From contig NZ_CAKKNT010000005.1 of the NCBI RefSeq assembly GCF_918814755.1, positions 35,966-99,965 of the forward strand: a DNA stretch of 64,000 nucleotides. Reading direction: 5' to 3'. This DNA comes from Periweissella ghanensis. Lineage in GTDB: Bacteria > Bacillota > Bacilli > Lactobacillales > Lactobacillaceae. The translations under genes and the position numbers were made by a program. The notes beneath the pieces were generated by a model. The model made no database searches, had not been told where the DNA came from, and saw only the letters and a program-made list of their open reading frames with translations. This document shows, one piece after another, positions 10,309 through 18,974 of this stretch; positions within the stretch are counted from its first letter, which is position 1, and every line of letters starts with the position of its first letter.

Positions 10309-11001
10309 TTAAACGCCTAAGTATGGTTTCAGTTTAATAAACGTTTTTTCACCAATGCCATCGACTTCCTTTAACTCGTCGATAGTTTTAAATTGGCCAT
10401 GTTCTTGCCGATATTGCAAAATTGCATCAGCTTTACGTGCCCCAACACCCGTCAGTGTTTGGAGATCCTCTTTCGTAGCTGTATTCAAATTAACAATTTT
10501 ATGGTTTGAACCACTAGCGCCCCCACCTAGGTTAGCGGTTGCGTTGCTAGTATTTCCGGTTGACAGGCCTTGATTCATTTGCAATTGAACCGGTATCTGT
10601 TCACCTTTTTTAGGGACATACACAATCTGTTGATCTTTAACTGTTTGGGCCAAGTTTAGTTGATTTAAATCGGCCGTTGCTAAAGCCCCCCCAGCTAGAG
10701 CAAGTACCGTTTCCAGCCGTGCATCAGTCACTAGCGGATACACACCTGGATGGGCTACCGCTCCTTTGACGTCAACATAGGCTCGGACTTGTTCTTTTCT
10801 GGAAGTGGCCGCAGTTGCAGCTGAACTTACCCGTGTTGTGCTTGCCAATGCGGCCTTATTTAATGATTTAAAATCATTATGGGGCTCATGTGCTGTTGGT
10901 TTCGCGATTATCCCAATCACAAGACTAATCAGTGCCAATAACGCAATCACTCCAAAGGCCATGATTCGATAATTTTGCTTTAGTTTTTCCCACCATTTCA
11001 T
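10309..11001 (-). CDS. comEA: ComEA DNA-binding competence protein
   Basis: Membrane-anchored receptor for incoming double-stranded DNA. 230 residues: one N-terminal membrane segment (about 13-33), a linker, a SLBB region (YVDVKGAVAHPGVYPL, near 75), a Ser/Gly/Asn-rich hinge, and a C-terminal double helix-hairpin-helix (LQTLTGVGARKADAIL and LKEVDGIGEKTF). First gene of comEA-comEB-comEC-holA. With comEC intact the uptake apparatus looks functional at this locus, but comG and comK-type regulators are not in the window. Confidence 0.95.
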   Translation of the reverse strand: MKWWEKLKQNYRIMAFGVIALLALISLVIGIIAKPTAHEPHNDFKSLNKAALASTTRVSSAATAATSRKEQVRAYVDVKGAVAHPGVYPLVTDARLETVLALAGGALATADLNQLNLAQTVKDQQIVYVPKKGEQIPVQLQMNQGLSTGNTSNATANLGGGASGSNHKIVNLNTATKEDLQTLTGVGARKADAILQYRQEHGQFKTIDELKEVDGIGEKTFIKLKPYLGV

Positions 11002-11060
11002 TCCTTGCTTACCTCCTTTTTAATCTTCAACAAAATACGTGGACCGTTGCAAAAAGGTCA

Positions 11061-11101
11061 AAAAAAAGAAGCAAACCCTTTAAGGTTTTGCTTCTTTTTT
11101 T
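11061..11101 (-). terminator. trxA terminator
   Basis: AAGAAGCAAAACC/GGTTTGCTTCTT hairpin with an eight-T run on the minus strand, 15 bp past the trxA stop. Confidence 0.92.
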
Positions 11102-11115
11102 AAATTAACTTTAAA

Positions 11116-11433
11116 TTAGTCGATGTATTGATCCAACACTTGTGTAAGTTGTTCTTTTGAGTGGTAACCAATAATTGTTTCCACAACTTCACCATCTTTT
11201 TTAACAAGTAAAGTTGGAATTGACATAATACCAAATTCTTGTGGCGTAGCTTGGTTAGCATCAACGTCCATCTTGTTGAAAGTTACTTTATCGCCTAATT
11301 CTTCTGATAAAGCATCAATAACAGGGCTTTGCATGCGACAAGGACCACACCAAGTAGCCCAGAAATCAGTAAGCGTTACACCAGTTGCGGTGTCTTTTTC
11401 AAATGTTGCATCGGTAGTTTCTAAAACAGCCAT
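11116..11433 (-). CDS. trxA: thioredoxin
   Basis: Small disulfide reductase with the active site WCGPC (WATWCGPCRMQSP near residue 30) and the conserved cis-proline in SIPTLLV. The ATG at 11433 (MAVLETTD) is preceded by GGAGG eight bases away; the ATG six codons further up would put that site inside the gene. That gives 105 residues, the normal size. Monocistronic, with its own terminator. Confidence 0.95.
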   Translation of the reverse strand: MAVLETTDATFEKDTATGVTLTDFWATWCGPCRMQSPVIDALSEELGDKVTFNKMDVDANQATPQEFGIMSIPTLLVKKDGEVVETIIGYHSKEQLTQVLDQYID

Positions 11434-11613
11434 TATAAATTCCTCCGTCATTATCTTTCGATTGAGTATTATTCTATCATCGTTTGCGCATTTAGGCTAG
11501 TAGTTTGCTTACAAAAAATTAGTAATTATTTGTAATAAATTTTTCATTATCATTTTAATCTAAAAGATGCTACACTATGGCAAATAGCTAAATTTAAAGG
11601 AGTACCCACTAAT

Positions 11614-11766
11614 ATGGCTTTAACTGTAAAACGCGAAACAAACTTTGATAAAATGCTTGGTGACTTTATCACTTTACCCCTTGATGATGCGGATAAAGAT
11701 GCTAAAAACAAAGCCCTCGGCCGTAGCGAACAACCCACAACGAACACGACTGATAAAAAAGCATAA
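11614..11766 (+). CDS. unknown 50-residue charged protein
   Basis: A short open frame with a strong AAAGGAG site eleven bases before ATG and an immediate bidirectional terminator, so it is probably a real gene. The product is hydrophilic: a basic start (MALTVKRETNFDKMLGDF), a short Leu/Asp middle and a Lys/Thr-rich tail. It has no signal, membrane segment or motif I recognise. It is divergent from trxA and convergent with the MazG-like gene. Function unknown. Confidence 0.6.
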   Translation: MALTVKRETNFDKMLGDFITLPLDDADKDAKNKALGRSEQPTTNTTDKKA

Positions 11767-11781
11767 TTTATATTTGCAAAT

Positions 11782-11811
11782 AAAAAACGAGCGCATCGCG
11801 CTCGTTTTTTT
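11782..11811. terminator. bidirectional terminator
   Basis: ACGAGCGC/GCGCTCGT hairpin with A-run before and T-run after, between two convergent genes. The T-run touches the stop of the MazG-like gene. Confidence 0.88.
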
Positions 11812-12103
11812 AATTTGTTTTATTATCTGGATAGCGTTGGTTAAGGGCTGCCAAATTTTCTTGGGCAGCGGCTTCAAAATCAATATCAGCCCACTCGGCA
11901 ATTTGCGATAAATACCACAAAGCATCTCCAATTTCATGCGTCAAGGCAGTCTTGTCAAGTTGGGCCCCTTCAAAACTGTATTGTTTCATCATGTAGGTAA
12001 TTTGACCAGTTTCAGAAGCTAATCCTAGCCCTAAATTAGTTAAAACCGTTTCGGTCCCAAATAATGTCCGGTTAGCGGCTTTTTGATAATCATTAAATTC
12101 CAT
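11810..12103 (-). CDS. MazG-like nucleotide pyrophosphohydrolase
   Basis: A 97-residue single-domain all-alpha NTP-pyrophosphatase of the MazG/iMazG type, which would hydrolyse non-canonical or excess (d)NTPs. The second metal motif is intact (Glu57-x-x-Asp60, HEIGDALWYL). The first, normally ExxE, reads Glu31-T-G-Gln34, so one metal ligand is changed. It follows engB by 2 bp and is probably co-transcribed. Activity is uncertain because of the substitution. Confidence 0.8.
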   Translation of the reverse strand: MEFNDYQKAANRTLFGTETVLTNLGLGLASETGQITYMMKQYSFEGAQLDKTALTHEIGDALWYLSQIAEWADIDFEAAAQENLAALNQRYPDNKTN

Positions 12104-12105
12104 AA

Positions 12106-12732
12106 TTAATCAATCTCCTCAGGACCCGCGATTTCAACCACTTCATCGGCCATCCGATCTTCAATCCAGTTCCAAACGGCATCTTTACCATCTTTAGTAA
12201 CTGAAGAAAACATCATAAAATCGCTCTTTGAATTATCAAATTGGAGCGCTTTTTTAATGGTTGATTCCGCTTTATTCCACTTACCACGGGCAATTTTATC
12301 CGCTTTAGTAGCCACGACTAACACGGGAATATCAAAATACAATAACCAGTTGTACATATTGATATCATCTTCTGATGGTGCATGACGGGCATCAACTAAG
12401 CTCACAACCCCACGTAATTGTTGCCGTGTGCTTAGATATTCTTCAATCATGAAGCCCCACTTTTCACGTTCCGTTTTAGAAACTTTCGCGTAACCATAAC
12501 CTGGAACGTCGACAAAGTAAACTTGATCTTCAACATTATAAAAGTTCAAAGTTTGAGTCTTACCAGGTTGTGATGAAGTCCGCGCAAAACTTTTACGATT
12601 AATTAAAGTATTTGTAAGTGATGATTTACCAACATTTGAACGTCCTACTAACGCAATTTCTGGTAATTCATTTGTTGGATATTGTTTAGGCCCTACCGCA
12701 CTAATTGTTAAGGCAACGTTGTGTACATCCAT
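12106..12732 (-). CDS. engB: ribosome biogenesis GTPase EngB/YsxC
   Basis: GTPase needed for late assembly of the 50S subunit. 208 residues with G1 GRSNVGKSS (about 30-38), G2 region TSSQPGKT, G3 DVPGYGYAK and G4 TKADK. It follows clpX, the usual clpX-engB neighbourhood, but a terminator separates the two. Confidence 0.96.
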   Translation of the reverse strand: MDVHNVALTISAVGPKQYPTNELPEIALVGRSNVGKSSLTNTLINRKSFARTSSQPGKTQTLNFYNVEDQVYFVDVPGYGYAKVSKTEREKWGFMIEEYLSTRQQLRGVVSLVDARHAPSEDDINMYNWLLYFDIPVLVVATKADKIARGKWNKAESTIKKALQFDNSKSDFMMFSSVTKDGKDAVWNWIEDRMADEVVEIAGPEEID

Positions 12733-12843
12733 AATATTCTCCCATCTATGTTTTAAAATTTGACTACAATAAATCGATTTAAATTAACTTATCTAGTATA
12801 CCAGACAATCTTACCATATTTAGCAATATTTGTTATCAAACAC

Positions 12844-12915
12844 AAAAAAAGGGCTTGTGACAAATCCCATACTAGCAGAGCGTACTCCTAGCTAACTGGT
12901 TCGGTCACAAACCCT
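12844..12915 (-). terminator. clpX terminator with nested hairpin
   Basis: On the minus strand an 11-bp outer stem GGGTTTGTGAC/GTCACAAGCCC is followed by seven T. Its roughly 40-nt loop contains a second hairpin, CTAGGAG-TACG-CTC-tg-CTAG, with a UNCG-type tetraloop. The size is unusual for a plain terminator. Confidence 0.75.
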
Positions 12916-12943
12916 CGAATTTAGTTACTTAAAATATTGATGT

Positions 12944-14191
12944 TTATTCGCTAGCCAAAACTAATTGTGGTTCAGCATGGCGATTGACAGTGTCTTCATC
13001 CACAATCACTTTTTTAATATCATCGCGACTAGGTAAATCAAACATAATGTCGCGCATTACTTCTTCAATGATTGAACGTAAACCACGAGCCCCAGTATTA
13101 CGTGTAATCGCTAAGTGCGCCATTGCATGTAATGCTTCCGTCGTAAATTCAAGTTCAACATCTTCCATTTCAATTAACGCTACATATTGCTTAACCAAGG
13201 CATTTTTAGGTTCAGTTAAAATACGAACCAAATCATCCTCGTCTAATTTTTCAAGCGCGGTTAAAATTGGTAACCGACCAATAAATTCAGGAATCAAACC
13301 AAATGACATCAAGTCTTCTGGAATAACTTGTTGCATAATCGTTTTTTCTTCCAATGAATGCAATTGTGCTAATTTACTTGAGTCAGTACCAAACCCAATT
13401 ACTTTATCCCCTAGACGCTCTTTAACCATTGTTTCGATACCATCAAAGGCTCCACCAACGATGAACAAGATGTTAGTCGTGTCGACTTGAATAAATTCTT
13501 GTTGTGGGTGTTTACGGCCCCCTTGAGGTGGTACATTGGCAATGGTACCTTCAAGGATTTTTAAGAGGGCTTGTTGAACCCCTTCACCAGAAACATCCCG
13601 GGTAATTGAAACATTTTCAGATTTCTTAGCAATCTTGTCAATTTCATCAATGTAGATAATTCCCCGTTGGGCCCGGTCAACATCGTAATCCGCATTTTGC
13701 AATAACTTAAGCAAAATATTTTCAACGTCTTCACCAACATACCCGGCTTCCGTTAAGGTTGTCGCATCTGCAATCGCAAATGGCACATCCAAAATTCGAG
13801 CTAAGCTTTGTGCCAAGTATGTTTTACCTGACCCAGTTGGTCCAATAACGGCGATATTTGATTTTTGTAACTCAATATCACCTTCACCAACTAAAGTATC
13901 ATTAATCCGTTTATAGTGGTTGTACACCGCCACGGCTAATGTGCGTTTAGCGTTCTCTTGACCAACAACATATTTATTTAAAGCATCCACAATTTGGCGC
14001 GGCGTTGGTAAATCAATTACCTCCTCAGCGGCATCGTGGCGGACTTCTTCATCAATAATTGATTTTGCAAGGGTAATACATTCATTACAAATGAAAACCC
14101 CTGGTCCAGCGATTATCTTTTGCACTTCATCTTGTGACTTACCACAAAATGAACAGATGATTGGTCCCATTGGATCAGTCGTATCAAGCAT
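12944..14191 (-). CDS. clpX: ATP-dependent Clp protease ATP-binding subunit ClpX
   Basis: AAA+ unfoldase that delivers substrates to ClpP. The N-terminal C4 zinc finger is complete (CSFC near residue 13 and CNEC near 36), followed by Walker A GPTGSGKT, Walker B IIYIDEID and the family's GYVGEDVE and RGxxxxxE-type regions. The ATG at 14191 (MLDTTDP) sits eight bases after AGGAGG; an in-frame TTG six bases upstream is too close to that site, so the protein is 415 residues. No CtsR-type heptad repeat is visible upstream. Confidence 0.97.
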   Translation of the reverse strand: MLDTTDPMGPIICSFCGKSQDEVQKIIAGPGVFICNECITLAKSIIDEEVRHDAAEEVIDLPTPRQIVDALNKYVVGQENAKRTLAVAVYNHYKRINDTLVGEGDIELQKSNIAVIGPTGSGKTYLAQSLARILDVPFAIADATTLTEAGYVGEDVENILLKLLQNADYDVDRAQRGIIYIDEIDKIAKKSENVSITRDVSGEGVQQALLKILEGTIANVPPQGGRKHPQQEFIQVDTTNILFIVGGAFDGIETMVKERLGDKVIGFGTDSSKLAQLHSLEEKTIMQQVIPEDLMSFGLIPEFIGRLPILTALEKLDEDDLVRILTEPKNALVKQYVALIEMEDVELEFTTEALHAMAHLAITRNTGARGLRSIIEEVMRDIMFDLPSRDDIKKVIVDEDTVNRHAEPQLVLASE

Positions 14192-14293
14192 TGGCAATGC
14201 CTCCTGTCAAAAAATTCATTAGTTAAATTGTACCATATCACAACTAAAGTTAACTACTATTAAAAACTTTCGTAAAATTAAGTCGCTTTTGTT

Positions 14294-14334
14294 ATTAAAA
14301 ACCCCACATTTATCCAATAGGATAATGCGGGGTT
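14294..14334 (-). terminator. tig terminator
   Basis: AACCCCGCATTATCC pairs imperfectly with GGATAAATGTGGGGTT, followed by a T-rich tract on the minus strand. Confidence 0.8.
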
Positions 14335-14377
14335 AAATTATCAAGTATTTGATAACGATTGAAGTGCTAATTTAAAA

Positions 14378-15679
14378 TTAAGCTTCTTCCTTAGCTGAAT
14401 CAACGATTAAGTCAACAACCTTCTTGATTGCGATATCGTGTTTCAACATTGCTGGTGTCAAGGCTTGACGAACAGCTTCTTCATCGATACCGTATTGAGC
14501 AGCTAAGTCTTTAACTTCAGCATCAACTTCAGCGTCAGTACCTTCAATGTTTTCAGCAGCTACAATAGCTTCTAAAACAAGGTTAGTCTTAACACGGTTG
14601 GCTGCGCCTTCTTCGAATTGCTTGTGCAAGTCTTCTTGTGTAGTTCCAGTTAATTGGAAGTACATTTCTGGGTTGATACCTTGTTGTTGCATGTTACCAA
14701 GGTATTGGTCCATTTGACGGTGCACATCAGCTTCGATCATTGCGGCAGGAACATCACCACCAACAACAGTTGCGTTGTCAACAGCCTTAGTAATTGCAGC
14801 TTCTTCGATAGCGTCTTTAGCAGCTTGTTGCTTAGCTTCCTTCAAGTTAGCCTTAGTAACAGTCTTCAATTCGTCAAGTGAGTCAACATCTTCGTTAACA
14901 TCCTTAGCAAATTCGTCGTCTAAAGCAGGCAATTCTTTAGTCTTGATTTCGTGAATTTTAACTTCAAACAAAGCATCTTTGTCAGCTAAGTTTTCAGCTT
15001 GGTAATCTGCTGGGAATTTAACGTTTACGTTTACATCTTCACCAGCTTTGTGGCCAACAAGTTGGTCTTCAAAGCCAGGGATGAATTGACCTGAACCTAA
15101 TTCAAGTGAGAAGTTTTCACCCTTACCACCATCGAAGTGTACGCCATCAACAGAACCGTCAAAGTCGATTACAACAGTGTCGCCGTTTTCAGCAGCTGCA
15201 TCTTCCTTCAATACGAGTTCAGCTTGAGAAGCACGTAACTTTTCAATTTCAGCATCAACTTCTTTAGCAGTTACACGTGTGCTTTGCTTAGGAACTGCTA
15301 AGCCCTTGTAATCACCTAATTCGATTTCAGGTGCAATTTCAACTTCAGCGTGCAACTTCCAAGGTTGACCCTTTTCCATTGAATCTGCGTCGATGTTTGG
15401 TTGACCAACTGGGTTAATACCAGCTTCAAGAACAGCGGCTTCATAAATGTCACCTAAAACAATGTTCAATGCGTCTTGGTATAATGATTCTTCACCAAAT
15501 TGCTTGATGAAAAGTGCCTTTGGCATTTTACCCTTACGGAAACCTGGAATGTTAACTTGACCCTTTACACGATCAAAAGCCTTGTTAATACCATCAGTGT
15601 ATACTTCAACTGGGATTTCAAAAGATAATGTACCTTTGTTACCATCACCCTTAGTAAATTGTGCGTTTGTTGCAACCAT
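14378..15679 (-). CDS. tig: trigger factor
   Basis: Ribosome-associated chaperone and peptidyl-prolyl isomerase that meets nascent chains at the tunnel exit. 433 residues: N-terminal ribosome-binding domain with the GFRKGKMP signature (near residue 45), a central FKBP-type PPIase domain (about 155-240) and a helical C-terminal chaperone domain. GGAGG precedes the ATG. The usual tuf-tig neighbourhood is interrupted by the first TnpB element. Confidence 0.97.
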   Translation of the reverse strand: MVATNAQFTKGDGNKGTLSFEIPVEVYTDGINKAFDRVKGQVNIPGFRKGKMPKALFIKQFGEESLYQDALNIVLGDIYEAAVLEAGINPVGQPNIDADSMEKGQPWKLHAEVEIAPEIELGDYKGLAVPKQSTRVTAKEVDAEIEKLRASQAELVLKEDAAAENGDTVVIDFDGSVDGVHFDGGKGENFSLELGSGQFIPGFEDQLVGHKAGEDVNVNVKFPADYQAENLADKDALFEVKIHEIKTKELPALDDEFAKDVNEDVDSLDELKTVTKANLKEAKQQAAKDAIEEAAITKAVDNATVVGGDVPAAMIEADVHRQMDQYLGNMQQQGINPEMYFQLTGTTQEDLHKQFEEGAANRVKTNLVLEAIVAAENIEGTDAEVDAEVKDLAAQYGIDEEAVRQALTPAMLKHDIAIKKVVDLIVDSAKEEA

Positions 15680-15795
15680 GCGTTAATTCCTCCAATAAAT
15701 GAATTGCTGCAGCTAATTCATTGTTTTCAATGTTTAATACATACGAATAATAGTTTAACATACTAACTATTATATGCAAATATAAAACCAGTAAT

Positions 15796-15818
15796 AGGCC
15801 GATATTTCGGCCTTTTTT
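15796..15818 (+). terminator. orphan plus-strand terminator-like hairpin
   Basis: AGGCCGA-TATT-TCGGCCT followed by a six-T run on the plus strand. No plus-strand gene ends nearby. On the minus strand it has no T-run and would be a leader hairpin upstream of tig. It lies next to the right end of the TnpB element. Confidence 0.5.
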
Positions 15819-15829
15819 GTTATTTTGAT

Positions 15830-16023
15830 GTGAACTACTCGTCCATGAATGAACGAGCTTCAATTTTTAATTGAAAACGTTTAGGCAATGCACTTTTACA
15901 AGTGGTTTCCACATTGGAACTCGTTGGATATATCGCACTTATTTTGCACGCTCAAAGTGATACGCACATATCCGCCCTCAAAGCCTTTCAAGACGACCAG
16001 GTTCTGTTTCGCCTATCTTAAAA
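15830..16023 (-). ncRNA. putative omega (reRNA-type) guide RNA scaffold, copy 1
   Basis: The 194 nt between the tnpB stop and the element end hold several inverted repeats: CTCGT/ACGAG (15838-15857), a TTCAATT/AATTGAA pair, CACTT-TTAC-AAGTG (15891-15904) and GGATAT/ATATCC. TnpB proteins are known to use an RNA transcribed from this part of the element, with the guide taken from the flank beyond the right end. The fourth position of evidence is comparison with copy 2, where the 15891-15904 stem changes by a compensatory T-A to C-G swap. Exact 5' end unknown. Confidence 0.55.
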
Positions 16024-17370
16024 CTAATTTATTGCAATCAGACTACTTGGCTTAATCGCTGGGTAGTCTTTTAATTTGATGTGTTTTTCTGGGTCTAAGC
16101 CCCATGCCAAAATATTTTTAGCAGCATTTAAATCTCGTGAAATCATGTTTCCAGTGTGTTTTGAGCGCCATTCACGTACGGCCACGGGGTGTTTTTCTGC
16201 AAATTCGGTACCGTATTCAACTTGAGATGTTTTGTAACTATCAACGCGGATCAACGTTTTACCGGTTTTATTAGCGGTCATTTCAATTAATGCCATGAGC
16301 CGATAAGGTTTGATTTTTGCGAGTTTCCGGTTTAACCCCGTATTGGTTCGTTTTACGGCCCGCATTTCCTTACTATCGAGTTGTTCAACAACAACTAAAT
16401 CGGTAGCTTGGAACAGCGCCCGTGCTAATTTTTTATAAGTTTCATCCAAGATATTGGTCCGTTTAATATTTAAATATTTAATCTGCTGATTTAGCTTAAT
16501 CAACCGTTGGCTAGTGCCCCCCAACCAAATCAGTTTGTCGCGTCTGGATTTTACAGTATTAATTTGGGCTTCTAAATAATCTGCCTGGTCTGCAATCGCA
16601 GTGGCAAGATAATGCGTTTGATCCGCTGAAGTATGAAAAATTTTATTATCTTTCATATTCCAATCAACGCCGATTTTGCTATCAGGTTGCTTACGCGCAA
16701 CTTGTTCACGGATTACTAATTGTAATTCGTAGTGTCCATTGCCTTTTAGCTTTAATTTAGAAATCACAATCTGTTTATTAGCAAGGTTTTTAATATTTTC
16801 AACAACTTGTAGTACCCCAAAATCTTGTATCTTAATACCGTGGTTTGAAACCACTTTAATTTGCTTGTTATCAGGCAATGAAATCGTTTTGTAGGAATTG
16901 TTTTTACGTAAGAAGTTGAGTGAGCCTTTACGATACCACGACCTATGCTTTGCGTTGTTACCATGTTCATTATTTTTATAGTCGCTCTTTTCTTGGCTAC
17001 TCATTTTAAAAGCTTTAAACAAGGTTTTGCGGTACTGGCTAAAATTAGTTAGTAATGTCAGCAAAAACAACCGTGCACCTTGCGAGTGCAAGCCAATTTT
17101 ATTAGCGTTCCAACGATCTAAAGCATAGCAATCTTTAGCAAATTTGCCGGCAATTTCTGCAACTAAAAACTGTTTAGCGGTTAATGTTCTGGGGAAAGGG
17201 CGTAACACGTGTTTACGTCCGTATGTTTTTTCCAAATATTTAACGGCATAGTTATGCAATTTATTTTGAACGTGTAACCCATGCTGATGCTTTAACATCA
17301 ACGCTGGGGTAGTTACGATACGATAGTGACGGACGTAGACATATTCCGTTGTTGATGTTAAGTTAAGCAT
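16024..17370 (-). CDS. tnpB: RNA-guided endonuclease TnpB family protein, zinc-ribbon cysteines absent
   Basis: 448-residue OrfB/TnpB protein. RuvC-like catalytic residues are in place: Asp236 (KIGVDWNMK), Glu329 (LVVVEQLD) and Asp413 (SRDLNAAKNI). The stretch between about 382 and 412, where TnpB normally has a CxxC...CxxC zinc ribbon, starts TSQVEYGTEF and has no cysteine; the only Cys in the protein is Cys81. It has its own promoter (TATAAT at 17404-17409, minus strand) and an AAAGGAATT-type RBS. About 25 residues differ from copy 2. RNA-guided nicking activity is plausible from the family but unproven for this cysteine-less form. Confidence 0.88.
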   Translation of the reverse strand: MLNLTSTTEYVYVRHYRIVTTPALMLKHQHGLHVQNKLHNYAVKYLEKTYGRKHVLRPFPRTLTAKQFLVAEIAGKFAKDCYALDRWNANKIGLHSQGARLFLLTLLTNFSQYRKTLFKAFKMSSQEKSDYKNNEHGNNAKHRSWYRKGSLNFLRKNNSYKTISLPDNKQIKVVSNHGIKIQDFGVLQVVENIKNLANKQIVISKLKLKGNGHYELQLVIREQVARKQPDSKIGVDWNMKDNKIFHTSADQTHYLATAIADQADYLEAQINTVKSRRDKLIWLGGTSQRLIKLNQQIKYLNIKRTNILDETYKKLARALFQATDLVVVEQLDSKEMRAVKRTNTGLNRKLAKIKPYRLMALIEMTANKTGKTLIRVDSYKTSQVEYGTEFAEKHPVAVREWRSKHTGNMISRDLNAAKNILAWGLDPEKHIKLKDYPAIKPSSLIAIN

Positions 17371-17502
17371 GATTTCGTCAATTCCTTTACTTTGAATAGG
17401 CAGATTATAACATATTTAATCAGAACTATAAGGAAAAATAATTTGAAGATATGGGCTTTCATCACGGCTTTAAAAAACCGTGTCTTTCGCCCTTAAAGCA
17501 AT

Positions 17503-17537
17503 AAAAAAAGGATTTGCATAAAATGCAAATCCTTTTT
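17503..17537 (-). terminator. tuf terminator
   Basis: AAGGATTTGCAT/ATGCAAATCCTT hairpin followed by a T-run on the minus strand. The T-run runs directly into the left end of TnpB element copy 1. Confidence 0.93.
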
Positions 17538-17581
17538 CGAAAGTTGTCCTTGTTAAATCAAGAACCGATTAAACTAAAAGA

Positions 17582-18769
17582 TTAGTCTTCGATTTCTGAA
17601 ACAACACCGGCACCAACAGTACGGCCACCTTCACGAACAGTGAATTTAAGACCCTTTTCAATGGCAACAGGGCTGATCAATTCAACAGTGAAAGTAACGT
17701 TATCACCAGGCATAACCATTTCTACACCTTCTGGCAATTCGATAACACCAGTAACGTCAGTAGTGTGGAAGTAGAATTGTGGACGGTAGTTTGAGAAGAA
17801 TGGAGTGTGACGACCACCTTCTTCTTTAGAAAGAACATAAACTTCAGCCTTGAAGTTCTTGTGAGTTTGGATTGAACCTGGTTTAGCCAAAACTTGACCA
17901 CGTTCGATATCGTCACGTGAAACCCCACGGAGCAATGCACCGATGTTATCACCGGCTTCACCCATGTCCATAGTCTTACGGAACATTTCAACACCAGTAA
18001 CAGTAGTTGAAGCTGCTTCATCCTTCAAACCAACGATTTCAACTGCATCACCAACTTTAACAACACCACGGTCGATACGACCTGATGCAACAGTACCACG
18101 ACCAGTGATAGTAAATACGTCTTCAACTGGCATCAAGAAAGGCTTGTCAGTGTCACGGTCTGGAGTTGGGATGTATGAGTCAACAGTATCCATAAGTTCT
18201 TCGATAACCTTAACTTGTTCAGCATCACCGTTAAGGGCACCAAGAGCTGATCCACGGATAAATGGAACATCGTCACCTGGGAAATCGTATTCGCTAAGTA
18301 ATTCACGAACTTCCATTTCAACAAGGTCGATAAGTTCTTCATCATCAACAAGGTCAGTCTTGTTCAAGAATACGATAAGGTAGTCAACACCAACTTGGTG
18401 AGCCAAAAGGATGTGTTCACGAGTTTGTGGCATAGGACCATCAGTAGCGGCAACAACAAGGATGGCACCATCCATTTGTGCGGCACCAGTGATCATGTTC
18501 TTAACGTAATCGGCGTGTCCAGGGGCATCGATGTGAGCGTAGTGACGTGCTTCAGTTTCGTACTCGATGTGAGCAGTGTTGATAGTGATACCACGTTCAC
18601 GTTCTTCTGGAGCAGCATCGATAGCTGCGAAGTCAGCTTGCTTAGCCAAACCTTTGTCAGCCAATACCTTTGAGATAGCGGCAGTTAAAGTAGTTTTACC
18701 GTGGTCAACGTGTCCGATAGTACCGATGTTAACGTGTGGTTTTGTGCGTTCATAATGTTCTTTAGCCAA
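17582..18769 (-). CDS. tuf: elongation factor Tu
   Basis: GTPase that delivers aminoacyl-tRNA to the ribosome. 395 residues with GHVDHGKT (about 19-26), DAPGHADY and NKTD. Two usually conserved cysteines are replaced (DCPGH reads DAPGH, NKCD reads NKTD), and the protein has no Cys at all. Strong codon bias and an AGGAGG site fit very high expression. It is monocistronic, with a promoter about 60 bp upstream. Confidence 0.99.
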   Translation of the reverse strand: MAKEHYERTKPHVNIGTIGHVDHGKTTLTAAISKVLADKGLAKQADFAAIDAAPEERERGITINTAHIEYETEARHYAHIDAPGHADYVKNMITGAAQMDGAILVVAATDGPMPQTREHILLAHQVGVDYLIVFLNKTDLVDDEELIDLVEMEVRELLSEYDFPGDDVPFIRGSALGALNGDAEQVKVIEELMDTVDSYIPTPDRDTDKPFLMPVEDVFTITGRGTVASGRIDRGVVKVGDAVEIVGLKDEAASTTVTGVEMFRKTMDMGEAGDNIGALLRGVSRDDIERGQVLAKPGSIQTHKNFKAEVYVLSKEEGGRHTPFFSNYRPQFYFHTTDVTGVIELPEGVEMVMPGDNVTFTVELISPVAIEKGLKFTVREGGRTVGAGVVSEIED

Positions 18770-18827
18770 AATGAAAATCCTCCTAAAATTTGCAAAGCGA
18801 TTGATTTATCTCAATCCTATGCATTCA

Positions 18828-18857
18828 ATTATACTACAATCCACCAAGAACACAAAC
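18828..18857 (-). promoter_or_regulatory. putative tuf promoter
   Basis: Minus-strand TATAAT at 18828-18833 with a weak TTGTGT/TTTGTG-type -35 16-17 bp upstream, about 60 bp before the start codon. The 205-bp gap up to the TPR gene shows no other clear feature. Confidence 0.5.
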
Positions 18858-18974
18858 AAGAAAATTCAATTTTCTGGTTGATATCTTTTGGAAAGCCTTA
18901 ATTATTATATAAATACCATCTAACTTTGTAAATAAAAACATACTGTAAAAAATAAATTCCTGCTATTTTCTGGA

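Larger units (their letters stand above)
15830..17500 (-). mobile_element. TnpB-only IS605/IS1341-type element, copy 1
   Basis: A 1671-bp segment nearly identical to 36139-37809 and exactly the same length. It contains one gene (tnpB), no tnpA, a stem-loop at the left end (17453-17492) and a structured 190-nt right end. There are no terminal inverted repeats or target duplication, as expected for the IS200/IS605 family. Ends were set where similarity to copy 2 stops. The left end directly abuts TTTTTTTAT from the tuf terminator. It could move only with a TnpA supplied from elsewhere. Confidence 0.85.

Noticed and set aside
12984..13490. 168-codon open frame antisense to clpX
   Set aside because: Lies wholly inside clpX, has no RBS, is rich in Ser/Thr/Asn as expected from reverse reading, and clpX is certain.
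15651..15863. 70-codon minus-strand frame overlapping the start of tig
   Set aside because: It has no RBS, overlaps the tig ribosome-binding site and start, and runs into the TnpB element end.
15860..15885. A cre-like sequence TGAAAACGTTTAGG in the TnpB right end
   Set aside because: It lacks the conserved C near the end, lies inside the structured RNA region, and has no carbon-metabolism gene beside it.
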